From: Candidatus Hydrogenedentota bacterium
GTDB taxonomy: Bacteria > Hydrogenedentota > Hydrogenedentia > Hydrogenedentales > CAILVY01
DNA: 51,828 bases
Assembly (NCBI GenBank): GCA_029565395.1
Contig: JAKQOG010000210.1
Location: forward strand, 1 to 51,828
Reading direction: 5' to 3'
Numbering within the stretch: the stretch's first letter is position 1; each line of letters begins with the position of its first letter. A model generated the notes under the pieces. That model saw only the letters and a list, made by a program, of their open reading frames with translations. It was not told the origin of the DNA and searched no databases. The translations under genes were made by a program, and so were the position numbers. This document shows positions 37,128 through 45,856 of the stretch, piece by piece.

Positions 37128-37173
37128 ACAGGTGCTGTAATGAACCGGCATAGCGGTGAAATACATTCTGGAA

Positions 37174-37274
37174 GGCGAGGCTCCCGCCGAGCCGTGAAAA
37201 CAAGAGCGGGAAAGTTGTGAACGCGCAAGTGATTTAAGGTAGATTTTGTTCTACGGCTCGGCGGGAGCCTCGCC
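37174..37274. repeat. Perfect 22-bp inverted repeat between acyl-CoA dehydrogenase and dedA
   Basis: Bases 37174-37195 and 37253-37274 are exact reverse complements, 22 bases each, separated by 57 bases. The arms contain GGCGAGGCTCCCGCCGAGCC, a phrase dispersed between genes in many planctomycete-type genomes (recalled, not searched). It could fold as a long hairpin and limit read-through from the etf operon. Confidence 0.85.
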
Positions 37275-37328
37275 CTCCCGTACAAGAAACATTTGAGCAT
37301 TGGGTAAAACACGGGAAAGCAGTAAAAC

Positions 37329-37943
37329 ATGATTGAACAAATTGCGTTGTGGATTGAACACATTATGGAAGTGCTGGGCTATCCCGGCCTGGTGCTGATG
37401 ATGGCGTTAGAAAGCATGGTCGCCCCCGTTCCCTCGGAGATTGTCATGCCCTTTGCGGGATTCCTCATTGTCAAAGGAACGTTTTCAATAGCGGGCGGGA
37501 TTATAGCGTCTTCGTTGGGAACCATTCTCGGGTCGCTTATCAGCTATTACATGGGAAAATGGGGCGGCTATCCGTTAGTTATTCGTTTCGGAAAATATTT
37601 GCTCCTGGATCGCGAACACCTCGATTTCACCGTGCGCTGGTTTGAAAAACGCGGTGAGATCACCATCTTGATCTGCCGTTTTATTCCGGTCGTGCGCCAC
37701 CTCATTTCCATCCCCGCCGGCGTGGGCAATATGAACATCATCAAATTCAGCATCTACACTCTGGTCGGCGGAACCATCTGGAATACCATTCTTCTTTTCG
37801 CCGGGATTTGGCTGAAAGATCACTGGGGCATTATCCACGAGTATTCCAGCCAGATAGATAAAATAGTAGTGGCTATCCTTGTAATTGGGGGTGTTTGGTG
37901 GGTGTGGAAACAACTCCAACGCCGCAAAGCCAAATTCGATTGA
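37329..37943 (+). CDS. DedA-family membrane protein
   Basis: A 204-residue inner-membrane protein. The family motifs are present: ESMVAPVPSEIVMPFAG near residue 29, a re-entrant loop, and the R-F-I-P-V-V-R block (CRFIPVVRHLISIPAG near 117) with the conserved arginines. About five hydrophobic segments span it. DedA proteins take part in membrane homeostasis; some act on undecaprenyl-phosphate or phosphatidylethanolamine recycling, others influence envelope integrity. The exact substrate is not shown. It is convergent with the first MFS transporter gene. Confidence 0.93.
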   Translation: MIEQIALWIEHIMEVLGYPGLVLMMALESMVAPVPSEIVMPFAGFLIVKGTFSIAGGIIASSLGTILGSLISYYMGKWGGYPLVIRFGKYLLLDREHLDFTVRWFEKRGEITILICRFIPVVRHLISIPAGVGNMNIIKFSIYTLVGGTIWNTILLFAGIWLKDHWGIIHEYSSQIDKIVVAILVIGGVWWVWKQLQRRKAKFD

Positions 37944-37956
37944 AAAAACGGTTTTC

Positions 37957-38000
37957 TTTGTCTCTTTCTTTTTTCGCAAAAAAAAGAGAAAGAAAAGAAA
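37957..38000. terminator. AT-rich hairpin between converging genes
   Basis: A T-rich arm (37962-37975) and an A-rich arm (37979-37994) pair imperfectly around CGC. T-runs flank the stem on both strands, so it could end transcription of both the DedA gene and the minus-strand MFS gene. Confidence 0.4.
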
Positions 38001-38012
38001 AACATTATCCCT

Positions 38013-39305
38013 TTAGAATTTCAAGAGAATTCCTTCAGGGTCCTCTGTTTTCCCCACGCGCACCATGGTGACGAACACAATGGTCGCTACTGCCGGAATG
38101 AGGGATGCGGCGATGATGATCGGGCTGAATGAATAATGATCCGCCGCCCAGCCGATCAGGAACGTGGTGATGAACGTGCTGATGCCCGCGCTGGTGCCCG
38201 CGAGCCCCATCACCGTGCCCACTGCCCGCGTATGGAACACATCCGTTGGCAATGTGAGAAACATCGTGCCGCAGCAGTTATACGATATCGTGGCCACGGC
38301 AAAAACCAGCAGGAGCACGGGGTAGCTGTTACTGTAAAGCGCCAGCAGCAGGATCGCCATGCTCGGACCGAATATCATGAGCACGGTCCGCCGTGAACGT
38401 CCCGGCGCCCAACCCCGATGCACCCAATAACTCGACAACGCGCCTGCAATAAGATTTCCCAGCGGCGCACATATCATCGGGACCGCCATGCCCAGCATGC
38501 TTTGTTTGAGATTAAATCCCCGGGAGTCAAGAAAAATGGCGTACCAATTTGCCACGAAGAACCAGAAGGGATCCAAAAGGAATCGTCCCAGAATCAGCCC
38601 CCACGTCTGTTTATACCGCAACACTTTTGACCAGGTGACGATCGGACCCGCCTCGCCTGGTGCAACAATGGAGGACCGCCCTTGGCGGATGTATTCCAGT
38701 TCTTCCGTGGAAATTCGGGGGTGTGCATCAGGATTTCGATAAAACTTGAGCCAGAGAAGGATCCATATAAGGCCCAGCGATCCTGTGATAAGAAAGGCGG
38801 GACGCCAACTGCCGAAAGTCATGTAAATCGCGAGTGCGATGGTGGGGGCGATGGCCCCTCCGATGGCGCACCCGCTGTTGAAAAGGGCTATCGCGAGGGC
38901 GCGTTCTTTTGCCGGAAACCACTCGGAAATGGTTTTGGCCCCGCCCGGATTATTGGCCGCTTCTCCTGCCCCCAGTAGAAACCGGAATCCACAGAAACTA
39001 TACAAGCCCGTGGCAAACGCAGTGGACGCGCCAACGATCGAATAGAAAATGACACTGGCCAGCATGCCCGTACGCGTGCCTACGATATCAAGAAACCGCC
39101 CCACTACCATCTGCATGATAGTGTAGGCCACCTGAAATGCGTTTACGATGTACGAATAATCCGTCTTGCTCCAGCCATATTCATCCTTAAGAATGACTGA
39201 TAACGACCCCAGCGTCTGGCGATCAATGTAATTGATCAAAGTGACGAAAAAGAGCAGACCACAGATCCACCACCGCAAATGACGAATAGGCCGTTTTCCT
39301 TCCAC
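38013..39305 (-). CDS. MFS transporter, ExuT-like
   Basis: A 430-residue transporter with twelve predicted helices. The start is GTG at 39305 with AAGGAGT six bases upstream. Blocks such as NYIDRQTLGSL, GRFLDIVGTR and EWFPAKERA with NNPGGAKTI are typical of the ACS family that includes hexuronate (ExuT) and D-galactonate transporters. The substrate is probably a sugar acid. The next gene on the same strand is a paralogue, so the pair arose by duplication. Confidence 0.9.
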   Translation of the reverse strand: MEGKRPIRHLRWWICGLLFFVTLINYIDRQTLGSLSVILKDEYGWSKTDYSYIVNAFQVAYTIMQMVVGRFLDIVGTRTGMLASVIFYSIVGASTAFATGLYSFCGFRFLLGAGEAANNPGGAKTISEWFPAKERALAIALFNSGCAIGGAIAPTIALAIYMTFGSWRPAFLITGSLGLIWILLWLKFYRNPDAHPRISTEELEYIRQGRSSIVAPGEAGPIVTWSKVLRYKQTWGLILGRFLLDPFWFFVANWYAIFLDSRGFNLKQSMLGMAVPMICAPLGNLIAGALSSYWVHRGWAPGRSRRTVLMIFGPSMAILLLALYSNSYPVLLLVFAVATISYNCCGTMFLTLPTDVFHTRAVGTVMGLAGTSAGISTFITTFLIGWAADHYSFSPIIIAASLIPAVATIVFVTMVRVGKTEDPEGILLKF

Positions 39306-39389
39306 GCGAACACTCCTTAATTATTCTGCCAGAAAGTATACGTGCCTCAACGCGGTGTAATCTACTTCCAGAGTCCAATCGATTTCTTG

Positions 39390-39531
39390 CCACGAAACAC
39401 ACGAAATAAACGAAAAATTCTCCGTGGTCTCCGTACCTCCGTGTGAATCTGTATCTCACACAGAGCCACAAAGCACACAAAGGATTGAAAACTCTTCTTA
39501 CAGCCTACAGCCTAATGCCCAAAGTCTAGCT
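39390..39531. repeat. Dispersed intergenic phrases shared with 110-600
   Basis: CCACGAAA...ACGAAATAAACGAAA starts at 39390 and matches the phrase at 110-136 with few changes. CTCCGT...CTCCGTGTGAAT at 39430-39448 matches the 561-578 region. ACAGCCTACAGCC near 39498 is of the same kind as the ACAGTCTA phrase near 1330. These sit between the two MFS genes. Confidence 0.7.
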
Positions 39532-40836
39532 TTAAAAATCGAGCAACACCTTCCTTGGATCAGGTTTCTTAGCGGCCCGGACCAGCGAAACGAAGATGAG
39601 GGTTGCAATGCAGGGGATGATGGATGCGGCGATGATCACTGGTTGGAACGAGGCTTGTGTTGTAATTACCCCGATGAGGTAGGTGGAAATGAGCACGCCG
39701 ATGCCGGCGCCGGTGCCGCCCATGCCCATGACGGAACCGACCGCACGGGTATGAAACACGTCGGTGGGCAGGGTGAGGAACATGGTGGAGCAGGCGGCAT
39801 ATGCGAAACTGGCATAGGCGAACAGCCCGAGGAGCACCCAATAATTCGAGTTGAACGCGGCCGGGATGAGCAGGAGCATGCTGGGTCCGAAAATGAGCAG
39901 CACCGTCCGCCGTGCCCGGCCCACCGGCCACCCCCGGGCAATGAGGTAGCTTGAAAGGCCGCCTCCGAAGAAATTGCCGAGATCCGCACCCAGAAACGGC
40001 GCCCAGAATCCCAGTACGCTTTGTTCAAGGCTGAATCCCTTGCTGGCGAGGTAGAGCCCATACCATTCCGCCACCAGAAACCAATACGGATCGAGCAGAA
40101 ACCGTCCCAGGATGATGCCCCAGGTTTGTTTGTAACACAGCAAACGGAACCATGAGATGGTGGGGAGGTTCGCCGCCTCCTCCGGAGAAGAAGATCGGCT
40201 TTTCAGGATGTAATCCAGTTCTTCCTGTGAAATACGCGGATGCTTTTCCGGGGCATAATAGATCCAGCGCCAGGCGAGCAGCCAGATAAAGCCAAGGGTT
40301 GCGGTGATGAGGAAGGCAGGCCGCCAACTGTCGAAATATTTGTAAATGAACAGCACAATGAACGGAGCAACCGCCCCACCGATGGCGGAGCCGCTGTCGA
40401 ACAACGCCACGGCCCAGGCGCGTTCCTTGGCGGGGAACCACTCGGACACTGCCTTAGAGCCGCCAGGATTATTCGCCGATTCTCCGCAGGCTAACAGGAA
40501 CCTGAATGCACTGAAACTATACAGACCCTGCGCCAGCGAAGTGAGCGCGCCGACGATTGAATAGAAGGCCACGCTGATGCTCATGCCCCGGCGGGTTCCA
40601 ATGAAATCAAGGAGCCGCCCAAACACACTTTGCATGATGGTGTAAGCGACGCGGAAGGATATCAGGATAATGGCAAAGTCTTCATTGGTCCACTGGTATT
40701 CTTTTTTAAGGATGGGGGCCAGTGCGCTGAGCGTTTGGCGGTCAATATAGTTAATAATAGTGACGGCGAAGAGCATTCCGCCTATCCACCAGCGCAGGTA
40801 TGGCAACGGCCGCTTTCTCTTCGGATCGTATGACAC
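39532..40836 (-). CDS. MFS transporter, ExuT-like paralogue
   Basis: A 434-residue paralogue of the neighbouring transporter: the same NYIDRQTL, GRLLDFIGTR and EWFPAKERA signatures in the same order. The start is GTG at 40836 with GGTGAG about nine bases upstream. The two proteins differ along their length, so the duplication is not recent, or selection has diverged their substrates. It could serve a different sugar acid than its paralogue. Confidence 0.9.
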   Translation of the reverse strand: MSYDPKRKRPLPYLRWWIGGMLFAVTIINYIDRQTLSALAPILKKEYQWTNEDFAIILISFRVAYTIMQSVFGRLLDFIGTRRGMSISVAFYSIVGALTSLAQGLYSFSAFRFLLACGESANNPGGSKAVSEWFPAKERAWAVALFDSGSAIGGAVAPFIVLFIYKYFDSWRPAFLITATLGFIWLLAWRWIYYAPEKHPRISQEELDYILKSRSSSPEEAANLPTISWFRLLCYKQTWGIILGRFLLDPYWFLVAEWYGLYLASKGFSLEQSVLGFWAPFLGADLGNFFGGGLSSYLIARGWPVGRARRTVLLIFGPSMLLLIPAAFNSNYWVLLGLFAYASFAYAACSTMFLTLPTDVFHTRAVGSVMGMGGTGAGIGVLISTYLIGVITTQASFQPVIIAASIIPCIATLIFVSLVRAAKKPDPRKVLLDF

Positions 40837-40910
40837 GCCGGGTTTCTCACCTTGTTACACGGAACTCAGTATACGGATTTCAGCGGTGTAAGGTCCAGAA
40901 GGAGGAAAAG

Positions 40911-41354
40911 CTATTTCTTCTCGTCGGGTTTGGTTTCAGGGGCGGGGGAGGTTTCCGAAATGTCTTCCTGCTTGAAGGAAATCCGTTGTATGCCGATTTG
41001 GGTGGCGGAGGCTGCGGCATAGGCCATGGCATCGTAGGGAGCCTCCGGGTGCACCATGATGATGACCCCCTCAGGATTGTCTTGCAGGCGATATCGCAAC
41101 TCACCCGGCAAGAGCACGCGTTCAATTTCATGGTCCTTGATGGTGTATTTTCCGTCCTGTGCAATATAAATTGTGATGTATTTGCTCTTTTGCTTGGTTT
41201 TTGTGTCGCTGGAGCCGCTGAGCATCGCAAGATTCAATCCGGAGTATTCCAGCATGGGGGTAACAATCATCATGATGATCAACAGAACAAGAAAAATGTC
41301 TGTAAGCGGCGTGATGTTGATTTCGCTGATTTGGGTTTCCGCAACGCGCTTCAT
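40911..41354 (-). CDS. exbD: Biopolymer transport protein ExbD (second copy)
   Basis: A 147-residue ExbD/TolR-family protein. A single N-terminal membrane helix carries the conserved Asp in INITPLTDIFLVLLIIMM. The periplasmic part is about 100 residues and ends in a Glu/Pro/Lys-rich tail. Its ATG overlaps the stop of the preceding exbD by four bases (41351-41354). Together with ExbB, ExbD converts proton-motive force into movement of a partner such as TonB or a Tol-Pal analogue. No TonB or receptor gene lies in the window. Confidence 0.9.
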   Translation of the reverse strand: MKRVAETQISEINITPLTDIFLVLLIIMMIVTPMLEYSGLNLAMLSGSSDTKTKQKSKYITIYIAQDGKYTIKDHEIERVLLPGELRYRLQDNPEGVIIMVHPEAPYDAMAYAAASATQIGIQRISFKQEDISETSPAPETKPDEKK

Positions 41355-41935
41355 GGCTGGGCGGGCTCCTTGGGGAGTTCCGGCGGAGCGAGCGTGGTGC
41401 CGGTGATTGCGGATTTCCCATCCGGTCCGGCGGGCACAACAGGCGGTTCCACGGCATTGGGTGCAATGGTAGCCGGTTGTGCAGGTGTTGCGGGCTTGGC
41501 CGGTTCATTCATTTGAAAGCGCCGGGAAGTCTTCGTGACCACGGAAAGGGTGACGGTTTTATACTCCGCTTCTTTTGCTTTGGCAAACACGCCAACGATA
41601 TGCTTGCAGAGGGTTTCTTTATCGCCTTGCACGATGACGCTGCGCTCTTCAGGCGGATCAGTGGTTTTGGATTTCAGGGCGTTTGCCAAGTCGGTTTCCG
41701 CCACGGGATCTCCATCCAGAAAATATTGGCCGTCCTTGGTGATTTCAAGCACCAGCTTTATCTTGTCGATAGGCCCGCCGCCGTCCACAACGGGCGGATG
41801 AATATCCATGCGGGTCGCCTTCATCATGGGCGCCACCACCATCATAATGATGAGCAGCACGAGAAAGACGTCGGTGAGCGGCGTGATGTTAATCTCGTCC
41901 ACCAGCCTGCGTTTGACTTTTCCGGCGAGTTGCAT
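41351..41935 (-). CDS. exbD: Biopolymer transport protein ExbD (first copy, with Pro-rich tail)
   Basis: A 194-residue ExbD/TolR-family protein with the motif INITPLTDVFLVLLIIMMVV in its membrane helix. The periplasmic domain is followed by an Ala/Pro-rich C-terminal tail of about 50 residues, longer than in typical ExbD and possibly an envelope-spanning or partner-binding extension. It starts eight bases after the exbB stop and overlaps the next exbD by four bases, so all three are one operon. Confidence 0.9.
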   Translation of the reverse strand: MQLAGKVKRRLVDEINITPLTDVFLVLLIIMMVVAPMMKATRMDIHPPVVDGGGPIDKIKLVLEITKDGQYFLDGDPVAETDLANALKSKTTDPPEERSVIVQGDKETLCKHIVGVFAKAKEAEYKTVTLSVVTKTSRRFQMNEPAKPATPAQPATIAPNAVEPPVVPAGPDGKSAITGTTLAPPELPKEPAQP

Positions 41936-41943
41936 GGCGCGGG

Positions 41944-42606
41944 TTAAATCTCCACGCGTTTTGTATATTGTGAATGGGGGCTTGCGCCGCCAACGCTTCT
42001 GGGATCGGAAACGGACATGAACAGCAGCTTAAGGATCTGGAAGTCTTCTTCCCAATGGCTCACGATGGTGTGGAAATAATTGTTCAAGGCCACGGCAACG
42101 ATGGCTACGCCCAGCCCGAAGGCCGTGGCAATGAGCGCGGAACCAATTCCGAACATGATCGTGGGCGCTCCGCCTCCGCCGGTTTTCGCCATTTCACCGA
42201 AAGTGAGCAGAATGCGGACCACCGTGCCGAAGAGGCCCAGGTACGGCGATATCGTGGCAATCGTGCCCAATACCGAAAGATTGCGTTCCAATTTGCGCGT
42301 GGCCAGATTCGCCGTGATGTCGAAGAGCCGTTCAAAGCTATGCCGCTGTTCCGCCAGGGTGCGAATGCCTTCCGCCGATACCTCGCCCAGCAGTCCGCCG
42401 CACTCCGTGCTGATATTCAGCGCCGCCTCCAGATTATTGCGTTGCAGATCGCGATCCATTTTATTAATGAATTCCAGCACGTCCCGCCGGTTCTTTCTAT
42501 AAAAATTCCACCGCTCGATTGTAACCGCCAATACCAGGATGGAACAGACGATGATCGGAAGCAACACCGGCCAATCGTTCGTTATCGCAAATATAATCAA
42601 CTCCAT
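41944..42606 (-). CDS. exbB: MotA/TolQ/ExbB proton channel family protein
   Basis: A 220-residue inner-membrane protein. ATG 42606 has AGGAG six bases upstream; longer frames lack a ribosome site. Three membrane helices are seen (about 8-28, 120-145 and 160-182). The GTVVRILLTFG block and ALIATAFGLGVAIVAVALNN match the ExbB/TolQ proton channel. It heads the exbB-exbD-exbD operon. No TonB-dependent receptor or TolA is nearby, so the partner is unknown. Confidence 0.93.
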   Translation of the reverse strand: MELIIFAITNDWPVLLPIIVCSILVLAVTIERWNFYRKNRRDVLEFINKMDRDLQRNNLEAALNISTECGGLLGEVSAEGIRTLAEQRHSFERLFDITANLATRKLERNLSVLGTIATISPYLGLFGTVVRILLTFGEMAKTGGGGAPTIMFGIGSALIATAFGLGVAIVAVALNNYFHTIVSHWEEDFQILKLLFMSVSDPRSVGGASPHSQYTKRVEI

Positions 42607-42665
42607 GATGCACTCCTTTTGGCATTTCCCTGGCTCCGCAATCCCCGCCGCGGCCCATTGCGGGA

Positions 42666-42671
42666 AGTGTA
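42666..42671 (-). promoter_or_regulatory. Possible extended -10 of exbB operon
   Basis: On the minus strand TG-C-TACACT ends about 60 bases before the exbB start, matching the extended -10 form. No good -35 is seen. Confidence 0.3.
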
Positions 42672-42806
42672 GCACATTTGCTTTCCCTCACGGTAGGCCC
42701 ATGCCCCTGATTTCAAGTATACTATCGCTGCCGTGCATGCGGCGTTGCGCACCGGGTCCATAAATGGACCTACAGCATATATCTCAATAACAGGAAGGCG
42801 GTTCCA

Positions 42807-44774
42807 TTGGAATTACTCGATGAAATTGTCATTGTTTTCGGATTGGCGATTGTGGTGGCCTGGCTCTTCCGGTCGATTCAGGTGCCCTCCATCATTGGAT
42901 TTCTGATCACGGGGCTGGCCATCGGCCCCTCCGGATGGCACTGGGTCTCACAATCGGACGTGTCGCATTTTTCAGAATTCGGCCTGATTCTGCTCTTATT
43001 CACCATCGGCCTCGAATTATCGCCCGAACCCCTGATACGTTCTGGGATTCGTCTGATAAGCGGTGCCATCATGCAGATTCTCGGAACCGCGCTCCTTACA
43101 ATAGTAGTTCTTTCCTTGTTTCCATCGCTCCCATGGGCGGCACGCTTCATCTTGGGCGTGGCGGTGGCGCTGAGCAGCACCGCGATTACCCTGAAGCTCA
43201 TGAGTGACCGCGGGGAAACCCTTTCCACCACCGGCATGATCGCCACGGGTATTCTCCTTCTCCAGGACGTGGCGGTTATTATTCTGATGCTGATCATTTC
43301 CATTGTGTTTGGCGGAAACGCGGAAAACGGCCACGGCGGCGGGATCCTGTTGGGCATAGAGGGGCTGGCCGGCTTGTTCGTGATTGTGCTGGTTTCCCGG
43401 CCATTATTACCTAAGATTCTGGAACAACTCTCCGGACGCGGCGGCAGGGAATTGCTCACCTTATTTGCCGTGTTGATGACCTGCGGAGGCGCCTGGCTGG
43501 CGACTTTGGTGGGATGGTCTCCCGCATTGGGCGCCTGTATTTCCGGCCTGCTGCTCGCTAATGCGGACCAGCGTCATCAACTGGTGGCGGATATTACCCC
43601 GTTCCGGGATGTGTTTAATGCCCTCTTTTTTATCTCGCTGGGTATGACCGTAAACCTGGATGCCGCCTTCCGGCATTTTCCGGTCATCGTGGGCGCGACG
43701 GCCCTCACCATTGTGATCAAGACCCTGGTTACCGCCGGATCCATCCGGGGGGCGGGATGGCCCTGGAGAATAGGGCTGCAAACCGGAATTGCCCTCTGCT
43801 CCGTGAGCGAATTCAGCTATGTGCTCGCCTATCAAGCCCGTCACAACGGGCTGTTGGAAGCCTCCACGATGGATCTGTTGGTGGGCTATGTCGTGGCCAC
43901 CATGATCGTTGGCGCTCTGGTTTACCCTTACGGGAACCGGATCGCGGCGTGGATCACGGCACGGATACATGAAAAAAAACCAGCCGACGGGGACGAGATT
44001 CAAACCGTCACGCTTCGGGATCACGTGGTGATTGTGGGATATGGATTCACGGGCTCCAATCTGGGCCGGATGTTGCGTGCCACTCATGTGCCCTATTGCG
44101 TCGTGGAAATGAATCCGGCGCTGGTGCAGGCAGCCCGCAAGGATGGTGCGGAAGTGATTGTGGGTGACGCCACGCGCATGACAATTTTGGCGCATGCCGG
44201 TATTGACGCAGCCCGCGCACTGGTCGTGGCGGTGAATGATCACCGGGCCACCCAGCGCATCGTAGGGCAGGTGAACGCGCGCCGTCCCGATTTGTATATT
44301 CTTGCGCGCACGAACTTTGCGCGGGATATCGAGCGGCTATATCAACTGGGCGCAAAACGGGTTATTCCTCAGGATTTCGAAACCTCGATTGAAGTAGGCG
44401 CGCATGTGCTAAGGCAATTCGGCATTCCGGACAATATTGTGGAGGCGCAAATTGCCGCGGTGCGTTCCGGAGGATACGGAATGCTGCGGGGCAAGCCGAC
44501 CAACCGGGCCGCCACGGAAGAGCTGATGAAAATTTTGGAGCGCACCACGACCCAGACCTTTTATCTGGCGGATGACTCCGCCGCCAGCGGAAAAACGATT
44601 GCGGAAACAAATCTTCGGGCGCGTACGGGCTGCACGATTATTGCGGTGGTACGCGCTGGGCGTCCGGCAACCAATCCTGCGCCGGATTTCTTACTGAAAT
44701 CCAATGATGTGCTGGTGCTGGTGGGGGCACATGCCGAGATTGAGGCGGCCAAAGCTGTCTTGCAGAGAGGATGA
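42807..44774 (+). CDS. Kef-type monovalent cation:proton antiporter with TrkA domains
   Basis: A 655-residue inner-membrane protein. The start is TTG at 42807 with AGGAAGG eight bases upstream; the nearest ATG is in another frame. Residues 1-385 carry a sodium/hydrogen exchanger fold of the CPA2 type (VPSIIGFLITGLAIGPSG; ISLGMTVNLD). Residues about 395-520 are the TrkA-N nucleotide-binding domain (HVVIVGYGFTGSNLGRML), and a TrkA-C domain ends the protein. Layout matches Kef/YbaL-type potassium efflux systems, often gated by nucleotides. The ligand here is unknown. Confidence 0.93.
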   Translation: MELLDEIVIVFGLAIVVAWLFRSIQVPSIIGFLITGLAIGPSGWHWVSQSDVSHFSEFGLILLLFTIGLELSPEPLIRSGIRLISGAIMQILGTALLTIVVLSLFPSLPWAARFILGVAVALSSTAITLKLMSDRGETLSTTGMIATGILLLQDVAVIILMLIISIVFGGNAENGHGGGILLGIEGLAGLFVIVLVSRPLLPKILEQLSGRGGRELLTLFAVLMTCGGAWLATLVGWSPALGACISGLLLANADQRHQLVADITPFRDVFNALFFISLGMTVNLDAAFRHFPVIVGATALTIVIKTLVTAGSIRGAGWPWRIGLQTGIALCSVSEFSYVLAYQARHNGLLEASTMDLLVGYVVATMIVGALVYPYGNRIAAWITARIHEKKPADGDEIQTVTLRDHVVIVGYGFTGSNLGRMLRATHVPYCVVEMNPALVQAARKDGAEVIVGDATRMTILAHAGIDAARALVVAVNDHRATQRIVGQVNARRPDLYILARTNFARDIERLYQLGAKRVIPQDFETSIEVGAHVLRQFGIPDNIVEAQIAAVRSGGYGMLRGKPTNRAATEELMKILERTTTQTFYLADDSAASGKTIAETNLRARTGCTIIAVVRAGRPATNPAPDFLLKSNDVLVLVGAHAEIEAAKAVLQRG

Positions 44775-44884
44775 AGAATTTAGTCTGAAATGATATAGTG
44801 AAATGAAGGATGGACGGCAGGGGCTGTCTGGAGGGTTATTATGGATGGTATGATCGAAAAAATTATAAGGATTTTGGGGCTGCT

Positions 44885-45571
44885 ATGAAACAAAAGGTGA
44901 GACTGGCTTTATCACTTCAGGATGAACCGTTTTTTCAGGGCATGAGCCCGGAAATTATGACGCGGATAGGGGGAGTGGTCTATCATCGCAAATATGAAGC
45001 GCGTCAGATTGTCTATTTTCCTGATGACCCCTGCGACTATGTCTATTGGGTGCGGGAAGGCCGCGTGAAAGTGACCCGTATCTCGGATGATGGGCGTGAA
45101 TTGGCCTTCCGCCATGTCTTGCCTGGAGACATGCTGGGGGAGGAATGCCTGAGTAAAAAGAATCGCCGCGGCAATTATGCGGAAGCCATGCAGCAAACCA
45201 TTTTATGTTTGATGCGTGCGGAGGACTTCAGACAATTGGTATTTGAGGAGATTGAATTGGCGCGCATTGTGGTGAAGGTGTTGAATCAACGCATCATGGA
45301 TCTGGAACAGGTCCTGGTGGAAACCGTGTTCAGCACTGTCCGCAGCAGGATCGCCGCTTGCCTGTTAAGACTGTATCGCAGGCAAAGCGGGCAATTTGCC
45401 TCTGTGTTGCATGTGACCCACCAGGAAATCGCCAATCTAATCGGCGCTACCCGGGAAACCACCACCGCCACCCTCCATGAACTTCGGGATGAAGGGCTGT
45501 TGGAAATCGCCAACCGCCGGGTCGTGCTCCGCGATATTAATGCACTCGACCGCGTATCCCGAAACGGATAA
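44885..45571 (+). CDS. Crp/Fnr-family transcription regulator
   Basis: A 228-residue regulator. ATG 44885 is chosen since the cNMP-binding domain begins shortly after it; a frame from 44810 adds an unrelated leader. Residues about 15-130 are the beta-roll (VYWVREGRVKVTRISDDGRE, then FRHVLPGDMLGEE), then the dimer helix, then a winged HTH (THQEIANLIGATRETTTATLHEL). The Fnr-type N-terminal cysteine cluster is absent, so it senses a small ligand or redox state by other means. TG-A-TATAGT at 44792-44800 upstream could be an extended -10. Confidence 0.92.
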   Translation: MKQKVRLALSLQDEPFFQGMSPEIMTRIGGVVYHRKYEARQIVYFPDDPCDYVYWVREGRVKVTRISDDGRELAFRHVLPGDMLGEECLSKKNRRGNYAEAMQQTILCLMRAEDFRQLVFEEIELARIVVKVLNQRIMDLEQVLVETVFSTVRSRIAACLLRLYRRQSGQFASVLHVTHQEIANLIGATRETTTATLHELRDEGLLEIANRRVVLRDINALDRVSRNG

Positions 45572-45856
45572 AGGATCCGGTTGAACGATAGAAATATCTG
45601 GGGATTTTCCTCTGGTCAAATCAGGCTAAGTAATTGTTTTCAAAGGGGATGTATGGAGTGTGCATAAAATGAAAAAGAAAAATGGGGGGAGAATTATGCT
45701 GGAAAACAGAAGCACCTTGAGTTCTCTACTGTGATTTGTTTGAAAAAAAATCCGTTTTTGCGTACACTACCAACCAACCGTGGCGCAGTGTATGTATTGC
45801 CCTAATAGTATCGAAGTGTTATCTGTCGGCATCTCTTAACATTGGAGAAATATTTT

